Shown here: piece by piece, positions 8,190 through 18,567 of the stretch
How positions within the stretch are numbered: position 1 is the first letter of the stretch
Layout: each line of letters opens with the position of its first letter
DNA from: Cytophagales bacterium
Lineage (GTDB): Bacteria > Bacteroidota > Bacteroidia > Cytophagales > Spirosomataceae
Length of the DNA: 64,000 nt
NCBI GenBank assembly: GCA_013298025.1
Contig: JAAFJE010000008.1
Coordinates: 1-64,000, forward strand
Direction of reading: 5' to 3'
Made by a program: the position numbers and the translations under genes
Notes under the pieces: generated by a model
What the model saw: only the letters and a program-made list of their open reading frames with translations
What the model was told of the DNA's origin: nothing
Database searches by the model: none

Positions 8190-10451
8190 ATGATGCATCA
8201 ATACACTCATCGTTATTTTTTCGTCATGTTTGGGCTTATCGTTTCGCTTTTGAGTAGTTGTACCAAAGAAGAACTCGATATTTACAAACGACCCTCCGAC
8301 CTTGCTCCGCCTATTTACCAAACCTTGCAGAGTAAGGGTAATTTTACCACCTTGTTAGGCGTAATAGACAAAAGCGGTTATAAACAAACCTTGAGCAGTG
8401 CGGGCTATTGGACATTTTTTGCTCCTAACGACGACGCTTTTAAAAACTATTTTACTAAAACAGGTCTGAGCCTAAGTACCCTTGATACCACCAAAGCAAG
8501 AGAATTGGTACAAGGGATGCTGGTATATAATGCTTTTGATAAAGGTCGTTTGGCCGATTATCAAGCCAATTTAGGCTGGCAAGAAGGCAGGGCTTTTAGA
8601 AGAAGAACTGCTTATTATACAGGTTTTTATGATGAAACGGCATTTGATGGCACTAAATTTAAGGCAGTAGCCCTGAATCGTTATATCAACAACTATGTGG
8701 TAGGTGACAACAACAATAAGCATATTTCATATTTTACAGACGAGTACTTTGCGAGCCGAGGATTGAGTGCGACCGACTACAATTATTTTTATCCAAATAC
8801 AACCTTTAGTGGCTTTAATGTGATGGATGCGAAGGTTGTAAATGCCGATGTTTTTACCGAAAACGGCATGTTGCATGAAATCGACAATGTGGTTACGGTA
8901 CAGCCTTCTATCGACGAATACCTCAGAGGCAAGCCCGAATACAGTGTATTTAGAAATTTGATAGAAAAATACGCATCGACTTATGCACTCAACGATGCCA
9001 TGACCATCAAATATGCCAACCTTACGGGTAAAAGCGATAAGATTTATGTGAAAACATTCAATAAGCAAGCCAGTTCAGGTAAATATTTATCCTTTGCTCC
9101 CAACTGTGAGAACTTCTTAAAAACGACCGATAACGATGCACAGATAGATATGTGGACAGCCTTTGTGCCAACCAACGACGTATTGACGCAGTATATCAAC
9201 AGTGTATTGTTAGAAAATTATACCTCACTCGATGCCATGCCTCCGGGCATTATCATTGATTTTCTCAATGCTCATTTGTTTCCTACGGCAGTTTGGCCTA
9301 CAAAATTTGGTAATACAACCAATGGCTTAGGCGAAGAAGCGCGCTTCGATGCCAATAGCAATGTAGTAGAGAAAAAAGTATTGAGTAATGCCTTCTTTTA
9401 TGGTACGAATAAAGTACAAAATTCTAATTTGTTTTCTTCGGTCTATTCAAAAGCCTATTTAGACCCAAAATACAGCATTATGACACGTATTTTGGATATG
9501 GACTGGAAGAATACCATTTTGAATCCAAGGGTAAAATACACGTTGTTTATGATTAGCGACGAAGCATTTAAAGCAGCAGGCTATGACTACGACCCCTCAA
9601 AAATTACAACAACCGCCAATAGCGAATGGGGCTATACAGCACCAGGAACAACTACCCGAACTTCTGGAACACCGGTATTAGCCAATTTACAGCGTATCGT
9701 AGCTACTAGCGTGGTATATACGCCACAAGGGCAGCTTGATAACCTTGCTGGTGCTGGTATTATTGATGCTATCAATGGCGAGTACATCAAATTTGAGAAC
9801 AACAAAGTGTATTCGACAGGAACAAAAACAGCCCCCTTGAGTATAACTGCTTCTAAAACAGCCACCAACGGCAAAGTTTATTATACTACAGGCGTATTAA
9901 ATTTTGCACCAAACAATACCAATACAGCCGATGCTATTGGAAAAGACTTGTCGGTATTAGGTGCAACAGCCACTTCGCCCTTCTATAATTTTTATCAGTA
10001 TTTGAAAAACTCTTCGTTGTTTACGGCTGCTACGTTTGCCATTTTGAACGTAAATGAAGGCTCATTCTATACTATTATGGTGCCTGATAACGCAGCGATT
10101 CAGCAAGCAGTAAACGATGGTGTATTGCCCGGAACAGGAACAGGCGTAAACAAAACGCCCAACTTTGCACCAACCAGTTTAGCTGATAAACAACTCGTAG
10201 AAAACTTTATCAACTATCATATACTCAACAAAAAAGCAGTAGCCGTTGACGGAAAAGAGTCGGGAGCAATGGAAACATTATTGAAAGATGCTGTAGGCGA
10301 CCCTGTAAAAGTAACCATCTTGAATGCCGTTGGCTCAATGCAGATTGCAGATGTGAAAGGAAATAAAGCCAACGTGAGGGTAAGTCAGAGTAATAATCTC
10401 TCCAATCGGGCAGTGATACATTTGCTCGATACTTACCTCAAAACCAAATAA
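8190..10451 (+). CDS. Multi-domain fasciclin (FAS1) lipoprotein
   Basis: 753-aa lipoprotein precursor with lipobox VSLLSSC (Cys about 24). A first FAS1 domain starts near residue 43 (FTTLLGVIDKSGY…YWTFFAPNDDAF…) and closes with GMLHEIDNVVTV (about 230). Further FAS1-like units start near 250 (YSVFRNLIEKY…AFVPTNDVL), about 440 (YSIMTRIL…YTLFMISDEAF) and about 605 (FYNFYQYLKNSSLFTAAT). The last ends NRAVIHLLDTYLKTK. FAS1 domains mediate adhesion or extracellular binding. With the SusC/SusD genes that follow, the protein is probably displayed on the cell surface. It heads the seven-gene locus, and the SusC gene starts 54 bp after its stop. No catalytic motif was seen. Confidence 0.82.
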   Translation: MMHQYTHRYFFVMFGLIVSLLSSCTKEELDIYKRPSDLAPPIYQTLQSKGNFTTLLGVIDKSGYKQTLSSAGYWTFFAPNDDAFKNYFTKTGLSLSTLDTTKARELVQGMLVYNAFDKGRLADYQANLGWQEGRAFRRRTAYYTGFYDETAFDGTKFKAVALNRYINNYVVGDNNNKHISYFTDEYFASRGLSATDYNYFYPNTTFSGFNVMDAKVVNADVFTENGMLHEIDNVVTVQPSIDEYLRGKPEYSVFRNLIEKYASTYALNDAMTIKYANLTGKSDKIYVKTFNKQASSGKYLSFAPNCENFLKTTDNDAQIDMWTAFVPTNDVLTQYINSVLLENYTSLDAMPPGIIIDFLNAHLFPTAVWPTKFGNTTNGLGEEARFDANSNVVEKKVLSNAFFYGTNKVQNSNLFSSVYSKAYLDPKYSIMTRILDMDWKNTILNPRVKYTLFMISDEAFKAAGYDYDPSKITTTANSEWGYTAPGTTTRTSGTPVLANLQRIVATSVVYTPQGQLDNLAGAGIIDAINGEYIKFENNKVYSTGTKTAPLSITASKTATNGKVYYTTGVLNFAPNNTNTADAIGKDLSVLGATATSPFYNFYQYLKNSSLFTAATFAILNVNEGSFYTIMVPDNAAIQQAVNDGVLPGTGTGVNKTPNFAPTSLADKQLVENFINYHILNKKAVAVDGKESGAMETLLKDAVGDPVKVTILNAVGSMQIADVKGNKANVRVSQSNNLSNRAVIHLLDTYLKTK

Positions 10452-10505
10452 ATCACTTTTACAGTGAATAAACCGATTTTGCAATCATAATTTGCTTATA
10501 CGCTC

Positions 10506-13500
10506 ATGAAAATTTTCACCAAATTGCTCATTTTGTTGGGTGTTTTGTTGACCAGTTGCTTTACAGCTTCGGCACAAAATGCAACCCTACACACGGTTCG
10601 AGGCAAAATTGTCGATATGAAAGACAGCTCGGCTGTCATTGGCGTAACCGTTGCTGAACTCGACCGAGATAATCGTATTGTGAAGGGTGTGACATCCGAT
10701 GTAGAAGGAAACTTCGTTATTCGTGTATCCAATGCTAATAACACCTTATCGTTTTCAAGTATTGGGTACAAAACCCAAAAAGTATCTATCAAAGGCCGTA
10801 GTAGTATCAAAGTATGGCTCGAATCAAGCTCGTCGGACCTCGACGAAATTACGGTGACAGCCAAACCAACAGACAACGGCTTGATGTCGGTTTCGGAAAG
10901 AAATACGACCATTGCCGTAGCCAAAATTGATGCCAAAGTGTTGGAAGATATGCAAGGTACATCTATCGACCAGATGTTGCAAGGACGTTTGGCAGGGGTT
11001 GACATCACGGCGGCTTCGGGCGACCCCGGTACAGGGATGCAAATTCGTATCCGTGGTACGTCGTCTATCAACTCTTCTGTGGATCCCATGATTGTAGTGG
11101 ATGGAATGCCTTACGAAACGTCTATTCCTTCTGACTTTAACTTCGGAACAGCCGACGAAATGGGCTATGCTTCGCTTTTAAACTTAGCTCCATCAGACAT
11201 TAAGAATATTGCTGTATTGAAAGATGCGGCTGCTACTGCCATGTGGGGGTCGAGGGCTGCCAATGGGGTAGTGGTAATCAATACCAAACGTGGGGCAGTA
11301 GGCAAACCCAAAGTTTCTTATACTTTCAAGGGCTCTGTTTCAAAACAGCCCAATGCCATTCCGATGCTTTCAGGAAACCAATATTCTACGTTGATTCCAG
11401 AAGAGGTAATGAACAGAAATGGTTTGCCACTTAATACACAAACGGTAAAAGAATTTATGTATGACCCCAACGACCCTTATTGGTACAACAACTACGGTCA
11501 GAATACCAACTGGGTAGATGCTATTACGCAATTGGGGTATTCGCAAGACCATAACGTGTCTATTACGGGTGGTGGTGAAAAGGCTAAATATTATGCCTCT
11601 ACAGGATATTTCAATCAAGTAGGTACAACCATTGGCACAGGACTAGACCGTATCAATACACGTATCAACCTTGATTATAACGTTTCTAACAGGATTCGTT
11701 TTAAAACAGATTTGTCCTTTACACATTCTTATAACAACCGTAATTATGTTTCAAAACTGACCAGTAATCAAGACCTTGTACGCTCGACAGCTTATAGTAA
11801 AATGCCTAATATGAGTATCTATGAGTACAACGATTTGGGGTCATTGACAGGCTTATTTTTCTCGCCACTTTCCAATATTCAAGGAACTTTTCCAGCAACC
11901 TACAACCCTGTTGCATTAGTAAAATCGGCAAAAAATACCATTGTTTCGGAAAGAATTATCCCACATTTTCAAGTACAATACGATTTAGTACCTCAACAAT
12001 GGGTAACAACCTTCGATATTCAGTTTGATATAAATAATACAAAAACTAATTCGTTTTTGCCTCAAGTGGCTACAGGACAGCCATTTACGAGTCCTTACGT
12101 GAACGTGGCTTCGGATGGAGATGCCGATGTGTTTGGTGTGACTACTAAAACTACCTTGATTTATACCCCCAAGTGGAAAAATACAAAACACGATTTTACC
12201 AGTTTGTGGGCTTTGAATACCTCTGATATAAAATCGGTTTGGCAAGAAGCGTATGTAACCAATACCAACTCGTCGGAATTAACAGACGTTACCAACCCTG
12301 CACGACTCACAACTTCTACCTTAAATTCGGGCGTTACACAAACACGTAACGTAGGTTTACTGTGGAATATTCATTATGGATTTCTCGACCGTTATATTGT
12401 AGATGTGGGCATCAGAGGAGATGGAAACTCTCGTTTCGGCCCAGATTATCGTTATGGCCTATTTCCTTCGTTATCAGCTAAATGGATTATTTCGGATGAA
12501 CCATTCATGAAACGCTTCGATAATGTGCTGGAACATCTTGGTTTGCGGATGAGTTACGGCCAGAGCGGTAATGCACCCAAATATGATTATTTATATTATG
12601 GAAAATATAATACTTTGGGATGGTCGTATTTAGGCTCGGCGGCTGTTGTGCCACAAACCATGCAATTAAACAACCTTCGTTGGGAAAGAATTATTGGTAA
12701 AAACCTAGGTTTAAACCTGATTACCCGCAATCGTAAGCTTACAATTGATGCCGAACTTTACCAAAATACAACCAAAGACTTGTTTTTCAATGGGCTACAA
12801 ATTCCTGGGTTCACAGGTTTCAACACAGTACAAATGAACGTTGGTACGATGGAAAATACAGGTTGGGAATTGAATGTAACGGTGAATCCATACAAAACGA
12901 AAACTTGGAATGTCGATTTCAACTTCAATATTTCACGCAACATCAACATGATTCGTGAAATATCAGATTTGTATCCTCGTCAAGGAGGAAACTCGACCAT
13001 CAATGGTTCATACATGACTTATATGCAAGTAAATAACCCCTTCGGTTCATTTTACGGCTATCGTTATTTGGGTGTATATAAAGATAAGTCTTCTACTGTT
13101 GCCAAAGGCAAAAATGGCGAGCCAATCGTAACGCCCGATGGCCAATCGGTGTATATGCGTTTCAATTATCCAAGTACCGACTACGTGTTTCAGCCTGGCG
13201 ATGCCATGTATGAAGATGTAAACCACGACGGCAATATCAACTACATGGACTTGGTGTATTTAGGCAATAGCAACCCAGCCTTTACAGGTGGTTTTGGGTT
13301 TGGCGTTTCGTATAAATCATTTAAACTAACCACTTTCTTTAATTTTCGTGCCGACTACGACGTAGTAAATGCTACCCGTATGAATGTAACCAATATGTAC
13401 GGCTACGGCAACCAAAGTACCGAAGTATTATCACGCTGGCGTAAAGAAGGCGATGTCACGATGGTGCCAAGAGCCGTATATGCCACTGGATACAACTGGT

Positions 13501-13772
13501 TGGGGTCGAGCAGATACGTAGAAGATGCTTCGTTTTTACGCTTTAGAACAGCTACTTTCAGTTATACATTCCCTACGAAAATCACCAAACAACTGCATGT
13601 ATCGGCACTTAGGGCGTATGCAACAGTTGAGAATTTGTTGACTTGGACAAACTATACTGGTCAAGACCCAGAGGTACAAATGCGCGGTAGTGACCCATTC
13701 AGAGTAGCCACAGACTATTCGATGACACCACCAGCCAAAACCGTAACCTGTGGCTTGTCGGTGAGCTTCTAG
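10506..13772 (+). CDS. SusC/RagA-type TonB-dependent outer-membrane transporter (first)
   Basis: 1088 aa. A signal peptide (…LLTSCFTASAQN) is followed by a carboxypeptidase-regulatory-like beta domain (about 28-105, TVRGKIVDMKDSSAVIGVTV), a plug (about 125-250, with the SusC signatures QMLQGRLAGVDI, IRIRGTSSINSS, VLKDAAATAMWGSRAANGVVVI) and a large beta-barrel ending in an aromatic-rich strand (TVTCGLSVSF). SusC proteins import ligands captured by the lipoprotein SusD lid, energised by TonB-ExbBD. The Cys in the signal region is not a convincing lipobox because an ASA-QN signal peptidase I site follows. Its SusD partner starts 55 bp downstream. The substrate is unknown. Confidence 0.93.
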   Translation: MKIFTKLLILLGVLLTSCFTASAQNATLHTVRGKIVDMKDSSAVIGVTVAELDRDNRIVKGVTSDVEGNFVIRVSNANNTLSFSSIGYKTQKVSIKGRSSIKVWLESSSSDLDEITVTAKPTDNGLMSVSERNTTIAVAKIDAKVLEDMQGTSIDQMLQGRLAGVDITAASGDPGTGMQIRIRGTSSINSSVDPMIVVDGMPYETSIPSDFNFGTADEMGYASLLNLAPSDIKNIAVLKDAAATAMWGSRAANGVVVINTKRGAVGKPKVSYTFKGSVSKQPNAIPMLSGNQYSTLIPEEVMNRNGLPLNTQTVKEFMYDPNDPYWYNNYGQNTNWVDAITQLGYSQDHNVSITGGGEKAKYYASTGYFNQVGTTIGTGLDRINTRINLDYNVSNRIRFKTDLSFTHSYNNRNYVSKLTSNQDLVRSTAYSKMPNMSIYEYNDLGSLTGLFFSPLSNIQGTFPATYNPVALVKSAKNTIVSERIIPHFQVQYDLVPQQWVTTFDIQFDINNTKTNSFLPQVATGQPFTSPYVNVASDGDADVFGVTTKTTLIYTPKWKNTKHDFTSLWALNTSDIKSVWQEAYVTNTNSSELTDVTNPARLTTSTLNSGVTQTRNVGLLWNIHYGFLDRYIVDVGIRGDGNSRFGPDYRYGLFPSLSAKWIISDEPFMKRFDNVLEHLGLRMSYGQSGNAPKYDYLYYGKYNTLGWSYLGSAAVVPQTMQLNNLRWERIIGKNLGLNLITRNRKLTIDAELYQNTTKDLFFNGLQIPGFTGFNTVQMNVGTMENTGWELNVTVNPYKTKTWNVDFNFNISRNINMIREISDLYPRQGGNSTINGSYMTYMQVNNPFGSFYGYRYLGVYKDKSSTVAKGKNGEPIVTPDGQSVYMRFNYPSTDYVFQPGDAMYEDVNHDGNINYMDLVYLGNSNPAFTGGFGFGVSYKSFKLTTFFNFRADYDVVNATRMNVTNMYGYGNQSTEVLSRWRKEGDVTMVPRAVYATGYNWLGSSRYVEDASFLRFRTATFSYTFPTKITKQLHVSALRAYATVENLLTWTNYTGQDPEVQMRGSDPFRVATDYSMTPPAKTVTCGLSVSF

Positions 13773-13827
13773 TAAAATACCACTAGATACAAAACAAGAT
13801 TGACTTAACTTTTATAACAGTAAAATC

Positions 13828-15336
13828 ATGTTGAAAAAACTTATATATAACATCATCGGTGTGTTTGCCCTAACCATGCCTTTGCTTTCGTGCGATAAAT
13901 GGCTGGAGCTACAACCCCAAGACGGAATCGTACAAAGTAGATTTTGGCAAAACAAAGAGCAGGTAGAAGCGGCTGTGAGCGGTTGCTACGCTTCGCTAAT
14001 TGATGGTTTACCAGAAAAAATATTCACTATGGGCGAAATCAGGGCTGATATGATTGAAGCGTCGTTTAAAATTACCAATAACGAACTCGATATTATCAAT
14101 AGCAATATTCTACCAACAAATGCTTTGACCGACTGGAGAGATTTTTATCGCATTATCAATTATTGCAACACCGTTATTGCTTTTGCTCCAAGTGTACTCG
14201 AAAGAGATAAAACCTATACCGACGTGGCTATGAAGGCACACGTAGCAGAAGCGAAAGCCTTGCGGGCATGGATGTACTTTTATTTGGTACGTTTGTACAG
14301 CGATGTACCACTCAAAATTACAGCCACTAGCTCTGACGACGAAATTATACCGATTCCTAAGTCAACGCAGGCCCAAGTACTAGAGCAAATCGTAAAAGAC
14401 TTGAACGAAGCCGAAGCTGATATTCCAGCAACTTACGGAGCAAAAGACAAAGACCATAGTCGTGTAACCAAATATATGGTAAATACCCTTCAAGCAGATG
14501 TGTATTTATGGATGGACAAAGCCACAGAAGCATTAGCCGCAGCCAACAAAGTAATTGCAAGTGCCAAGTTTGGGCTTGTTGCCAATACTGCTGCTCGTAG
14601 CAATACTTGGTTTTATACCGTAAAAGCAGGCAATTCTAACGAAGGTATTTTTGAATTAGTCCACGGTAGCGATTATGTCCTTCGCTTTGGTGTGGCGAAC
14701 TATCCTTTGTATGCCATTTTTGGGTTGGGTGCTTCCAGTTCCTATCGCAAATTTCAAGCTACAGGGTATCTTACCGAAAATGTTTTTGCCGAAGATGTAA
14801 TCGACCCTACAAATTATGATACCCGTGGCGACGATGCGTCGTTGACGACTACCACCAGCGTGATTCGTAAGTACGATAGAACCTCGGGAGATACACCTTT
14901 TAGTTGGATTGTGTATCGTTATGCCGAAGTACTATTGATTAAAGCTGAAGCATTGGCAATGTTGAATCGAGGACAAGAAGCATTAGACCTCATCAAACTC
15001 ATCAGAACACGAGCATGGGCGATTCCACAAACAGAAAAATCGCCAGACCCAGCCAATATTTATAATGCCGATGGCGTAATGGACTACATTCTTGACGAAA
15101 GAGCAAGAGAATTTGCTTTTGAAGGAAAACGTTGGTTTGATGTACTTCGCCACGCCAAACGTAACAACTACAAGCGTATTGATTTATTGGTAAATGTAGT
15201 GGCAAGAAGCGTTCCGGGCGATAGACAGCAGTCGGCTATTGCAAAAATCAAAGACCCTAATAGCCACTATTTGCCTATCTATCAATACGAAATTCAGACG
15301 AATAAGTTATTGGTACAAAATCCATTCTATAAATAA
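13828..15336 (+). CDS. SusD/RagB-type substrate-capturing lipoprotein (first)
   Basis: 502 aa, lipobox TMPLLSC with the acylated Cys at 22, followed by DKWLELQPQDG, the usual SusD start. Helical TPR-like segments include the AEAKALRAWMYFYLVRLY signature (about 140-157). The C-terminal half has the hallmark YRYAEVLLIKAEALAMLNRG and ILDERAREFAFEGKRWFDVLR. SusD proteins lie over the SusC barrel at the cell surface and trap the nutrient. The coupling to the preceding SusC and to the FAS1 gene 21 bp downstream shows operon membership. Ligand specificity cannot be inferred from the sequence, and no glycan-degrading enzyme is nearby. Confidence 0.93.
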   Translation: MLKKLIYNIIGVFALTMPLLSCDKWLELQPQDGIVQSRFWQNKEQVEAAVSGCYASLIDGLPEKIFTMGEIRADMIEASFKITNNELDIINSNILPTNALTDWRDFYRIINYCNTVIAFAPSVLERDKTYTDVAMKAHVAEAKALRAWMYFYLVRLYSDVPLKITATSSDDEIIPIPKSTQAQVLEQIVKDLNEAEADIPATYGAKDKDHSRVTKYMVNTLQADVYLWMDKATEALAAANKVIASAKFGLVANTAARSNTWFYTVKAGNSNEGIFELVHGSDYVLRFGVANYPLYAIFGLGASSSYRKFQATGYLTENVFAEDVIDPTNYDTRGDDASLTTTTSVIRKYDRTSGDTPFSWIVYRYAEVLLIKAEALAMLNRGQEALDLIKLIRTRAWAIPQTEKSPDPANIYNADGVMDYILDERAREFAFEGKRWFDVLRHAKRNNYKRIDLLVNVVARSVPGDRQQSAIAKIKDPNSHYLPIYQYEIQTNKLLVQNPFYK

Positions 15337-15357
15337 GAACTATTTAATACATACAAT

Positions 15358-17022
15358 ATGAAAAAGCTTATTCAGTCATTTAGCATACTATGTTTAGGGC
15401 TATTGATGGGTTTAGGAATAGCTGGTTGTGCCGACATCACCATTGTAGAAACTACTACATCTGATGCCAACTTGTACAGCTATCTAAAAAAATACCCAGA
15501 GAAATATTCTGATTTTACAACCATCATCGACAAAGCTGGTTACGATAGCTTTTTAGATGCTTATGGAGCTTACACACTTTTTGCTCCAACCAATACTGCT
15601 GTAAAGGCTTATATGACTCAATTAGGTAAATCTATCGAACAATTGTCGAAAGATGAAGCCCAAGGAATTATTAAAATTCACGTCATTCGAGACACCCTAA
15701 CTACTCGTTCATTTAAAGATGGCAAACTACCGCTTGTCACTATGTATGAGCAGTACCTGTTAACGGGCGTTACCACTGGAGCAGAAGGTGCCAGTTATAC
15801 CATCAATCGTCAGGCAAATGTAGTTGAGTCTAATATTAAAACAGGTAATGGTATGCTTCACATCATTGACGGTGTATTGAAACCTGCCACTAAAACGTTG
15901 GCTCAACTGATTGAGGCAAATCCTAATTACTCCATTTTTACGCAAGCACTCAAAGAAACGGGGTATTATGATACGCTCAATACCATCAATCAAAATGTCA
16001 ATAAAAGGTTTATGACCGTAGTTGCCGAATCGAACGATGTGTTGGCAAAGGCGGGCTATTCGTCTTATGCTGCATTAAAGGCTAGGTTTTCAAAAACAGG
16101 AAAACCTGCGTCTATGAACGATAGCTTAAATATTTACATCGGCTACCATATTATCACAGATGCAAAATACCTCGGCGACATCATCTCGGCATCATCACAT
16201 CTAACCAAAGTAGCCACCGAACCTACGGTTGTAAGTGCAAAGCTCGATGACCAAGCGGTTTTATTGAACGACGATGTTTTCAATGGTGTACGAGAACCTG
16301 GTATTGAATTGATACGCTCGGCAAGCGACAACACGGCTACCAATGGCGTGTTGCACAGTGCTGGCGGGCATTATAATGTAAAATTGCGTCTGCCTATTCG
16401 TATCGACTGGGATGTATGCGATTTTCCTGAATTGAAAAAACTTACGCAGTATTATGGTAAGAAAAACTATCAGTTTCCTGTAGGTACAGTATTGCAAGAT
16501 ATTACATGGGCGAATGCCTCTTTTCCTCCGCTGTATGTATATGGTGGTACAGCCAACAATGCTGCCAAGCGAGATTACTTACAAGTACCGATGGGTGTTC
16601 CTAGTCGTAACCTTTGGCTAGATATGAAAACGCCGATTATTCCTAAAGGTAAATACAAAGTATGGATGTGCTATAGAAGAGAGCGTACTTCCAATAGTTT
16701 TACTATCACTTGTACTGGAGCTATCGATGGAGAAGTATTGCCTCGTCCATTCTTATTCATCGACTATGTACCTTCTCTTTCCGCAGGAGAGCTAGAATCT
16801 TTGGGTTGGAAAGTGTATATGTCGCCTGGTACAGACAACACCACTGCTGGTCGTTTGCTAGGTACAATAGACATCAAAACAACAGACCGCCACGTATTCA
16901 GGCTAACAGCTATCAACGGTACACACTCGCTCAATGACATTGATATGATTCAATTTATTCCTGTTGACCAAAATCAACTTGTACCTCGTCACTTACCAGA
17001 TGGCACTTTAGCACCAAATTAG
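15358..17022 (+). CDS. Fasciclin lipoprotein with C-terminal carbohydrate-binding-like domain
   Basis: 554-aa lipoprotein precursor with lipobox GLGIAGC (Cys about 23). The first FAS1 domain (about 35-180) carries FTTIIDKAGYDSF, YTLFAPTNTAV and GNGMLHIIDGVL. A second, more divergent FAS1 (about 185-340) carries YSIFTQALKETGYYDTL and NGVLHSAGG. Residues about 345-550 form a beta-rich domain with GKYKVWMCYRRE and a closing strand DIDMIQFIPV, resembling CBM6/galactose-binding-like sandwiches. That last point is pattern-based and tentative. The gene lies 21 bp after SusD and is followed by an intercistronic hairpin. It probably acts as a surface accessory binding protein in the role SusE/SusF play elsewhere. 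Confidence 0.78.
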   Translation: MKKLIQSFSILCLGLLMGLGIAGCADITIVETTTSDANLYSYLKKYPEKYSDFTTIIDKAGYDSFLDAYGAYTLFAPTNTAVKAYMTQLGKSIEQLSKDEAQGIIKIHVIRDTLTTRSFKDGKLPLVTMYEQYLLTGVTTGAEGASYTINRQANVVESNIKTGNGMLHIIDGVLKPATKTLAQLIEANPNYSIFTQALKETGYYDTLNTINQNVNKRFMTVVAESNDVLAKAGYSSYAALKARFSKTGKPASMNDSLNIYIGYHIITDAKYLGDIISASSHLTKVATEPTVVSAKLDDQAVLLNDDVFNGVREPGIELIRSASDNTATNGVLHSAGGHYNVKLRLPIRIDWDVCDFPELKKLTQYYGKKNYQFPVGTVLQDITWANASFPPLYVYGGTANNAAKRDYLQVPMGVPSRNLWLDMKTPIIPKGKYKVWMCYRRERTSNSFTITCTGAIDGEVLPRPFLFIDYVPSLSAGELESLGWKVYMSPGTDNTTAGRLLGTIDIKTTDRHVFRLTAINGTHSLNDIDMIQFIPVDQNQLVPRHLPDGTLAPN

Positions 17023-17028
17023 TCGAAT

Positions 17029-17050
17029 CCTCTACTGCTTGCAGTAGAGG
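17029..17050 (+). other. Intercistronic hairpin between two fasciclin genes
   Basis: cctctactgc (17029-17038) pairs perfectly with gcagtagagg (17041-17050), leaving a minimal loop. It starts seven bases after the stop codon and is followed by an A-run rather than T, so it is unlikely to terminate transcription on this strand. An RNA processing or stability element within the operon is more likely. Confidence 0.6.
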
Positions 17051-17075
17051 AGTACCTTAAAAAAAGCTTTAACAA

Positions 17076-18530
17076 ATGAATTTACGATATTTATATTTTT
17101 CATTTTTTGTAATCACAAGCTTGGTGCTTAGTGCTTGCAAGCCTTGGGACGACCGTTTGGTTGGGTCGCAAGAGGATTTAGGCAAAAATCTTTTCGTAGA
17201 AATTAGTAGCCAAAGTAATTTAAGCACGTTCAAAGATTTATTAGTCAAAACGGGCTACGATAAAGTATTGGCTTCTTCCAAAAATTATACAGTTTGGGCT
17301 CCTACCAACGAGGCACTCGCTACGTTGAGCAGCACTATCACGGGCGATACCACAGCCCTGAAAGCATTTGTCGGAAACCACATTGCTTTGCAGTCGTATG
17401 TGATGCCTTCTACGGCTCAAACGCCAGTAATGATTACTTTACTCAATGGTAAAACCCTTTATTTTTCCAAAGATACCTTTGGTACAGCCGCCATTACGGC
17501 TTCCAACAAATACGTAGGCAATGGTATTTTACATATCTTGGGTTCGTCTGTGGCTGTTTTACCGTCAATTTGGGATTACATCAATACTTCAAAAAGTATT
17601 TATACACAAAATTCGTCTGTTGCCAGTCTTGTTACACGGGTATTTAACCCTGCTAAAGCAATTGTTGATAGTATCAGTGCTACAACCGGACAACCCATTT
17701 ATCGCCCCAACACAGGTTATGAACTGGTCAATGCTTTTGCCAGAAACGTTTATGATATAAGTCAAGAGGACAAGCGCTATACGTATTTTGTATTAGAGAA
17801 TACGGCTTTTATGAATGAAAGAGCCAAGTTAAATGACTACTTCAAAACTGGCGGTGCCGATACTACAGCGAATCTTACGGCTTACAATACGACGAAGGAT
17901 TTGGTTGTAGAAGGTGATTATTCTCTCGACCAACTGCCCGCAGCGCTCAAATCGAAATTTGGCGTAACGCTCACCATTGACAAATCGGCTATTACACAAA
18001 GCTTAAAACTCAGTAACGGAACAGTGCATATTGTAAAAAGTATTGGCGTAAATATTGCTGAAAAGTTTCAACCAATTATTGTGCAAGGCGAGAACTACAG
18101 TGCTCGTATGCCCGTGAGTTTGGGTTCGTCGGTCATTGCTGTTCGGAATAGGTTGAACCCTCTGACGAATACTACATTCAATGATATTTCGGTGATTGGT
18201 CATGGCAACTCTGGTTTTTGGTTAAACTATAAAGTTACTACGCCATCTATCAAATACAAAGTGTATTGGGTGGTTGTGAACGACCTCTATGCTACCAACA
18301 CAGCTACAGGCGAAACATCGACTTTTGCTATTAACCAAAAATTAGCTATGGGTTCGCTTACCTCCGCAACGTTTGCTTATCCAGCGGCAGCATTACCCGT
18401 AAAAAATTATACAGAACAATTGCTTGGCGAATATACCGTCAACAATTACGGTACGCTCAATATGTTTTTGGTTGCGAATGGTACGGCTGCCATATCGCTA
18501 GATTACATCAAACTGGTGCCAGTTCTTTAG
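17076..18530 (+). CDS. Fasciclin lipoprotein with CBM6-like C-terminal domain
   Basis: 484-aa lipoprotein precursor, lipobox LVLSAC (Cys about 20). Residues about 45-160 form a FAS1 domain (LSTFKDLLVKTGYDKVL, YTVWAPTNEALATL, GNGILHILGSSVAV). A second FAS1 spans about 165-325 (YTYFVLENTAF, NGTVHIVKSIG). The last 150 residues begin IIVQGENYSAR and end SLDYIKLVPVL. That is the start and end pattern of CBM6/CBM35-type carbohydrate-binding modules (GENYSA…, …LDYIKL). The combination suggests a surface glycan-binding accessory protein. The next SusC starts 37 bp after its stop. Its paralogue immediately upstream has the same architecture. Confidence 0.78.
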   Translation: MNLRYLYFSFFVITSLVLSACKPWDDRLVGSQEDLGKNLFVEISSQSNLSTFKDLLVKTGYDKVLASSKNYTVWAPTNEALATLSSTITGDTTALKAFVGNHIALQSYVMPSTAQTPVMITLLNGKTLYFSKDTFGTAAITASNKYVGNGILHILGSSVAVLPSIWDYINTSKSIYTQNSSVASLVTRVFNPAKAIVDSISATTGQPIYRPNTGYELVNAFARNVYDISQEDKRYTYFVLENTAFMNERAKLNDYFKTGGADTTANLTAYNTTKDLVVEGDYSLDQLPAALKSKFGVTLTIDKSAITQSLKLSNGTVHIVKSIGVNIAEKFQPIIVQGENYSARMPVSLGSSVIAVRNRLNPLTNTTFNDISVIGHGNSGFWLNYKVTTPSIKYKVYWVVVNDLYATNTATGETSTFAINQKLAMGSLTSATFAYPAAALPVKNYTEQLLGEYTVNNYGTLNMFLVANGTAAISLDYIKLVPVL

Positions 18531-18567
18531 AAAATGCTGTTTTTTCACTTTTTGAACGAATATTCTA

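Noticed and set aside
10496-11089. 197-codon minus-strand frame inside the first SusC gene
   Set aside because: It mirrors the plug region of a well-defined SusC protein and shows no family motif.
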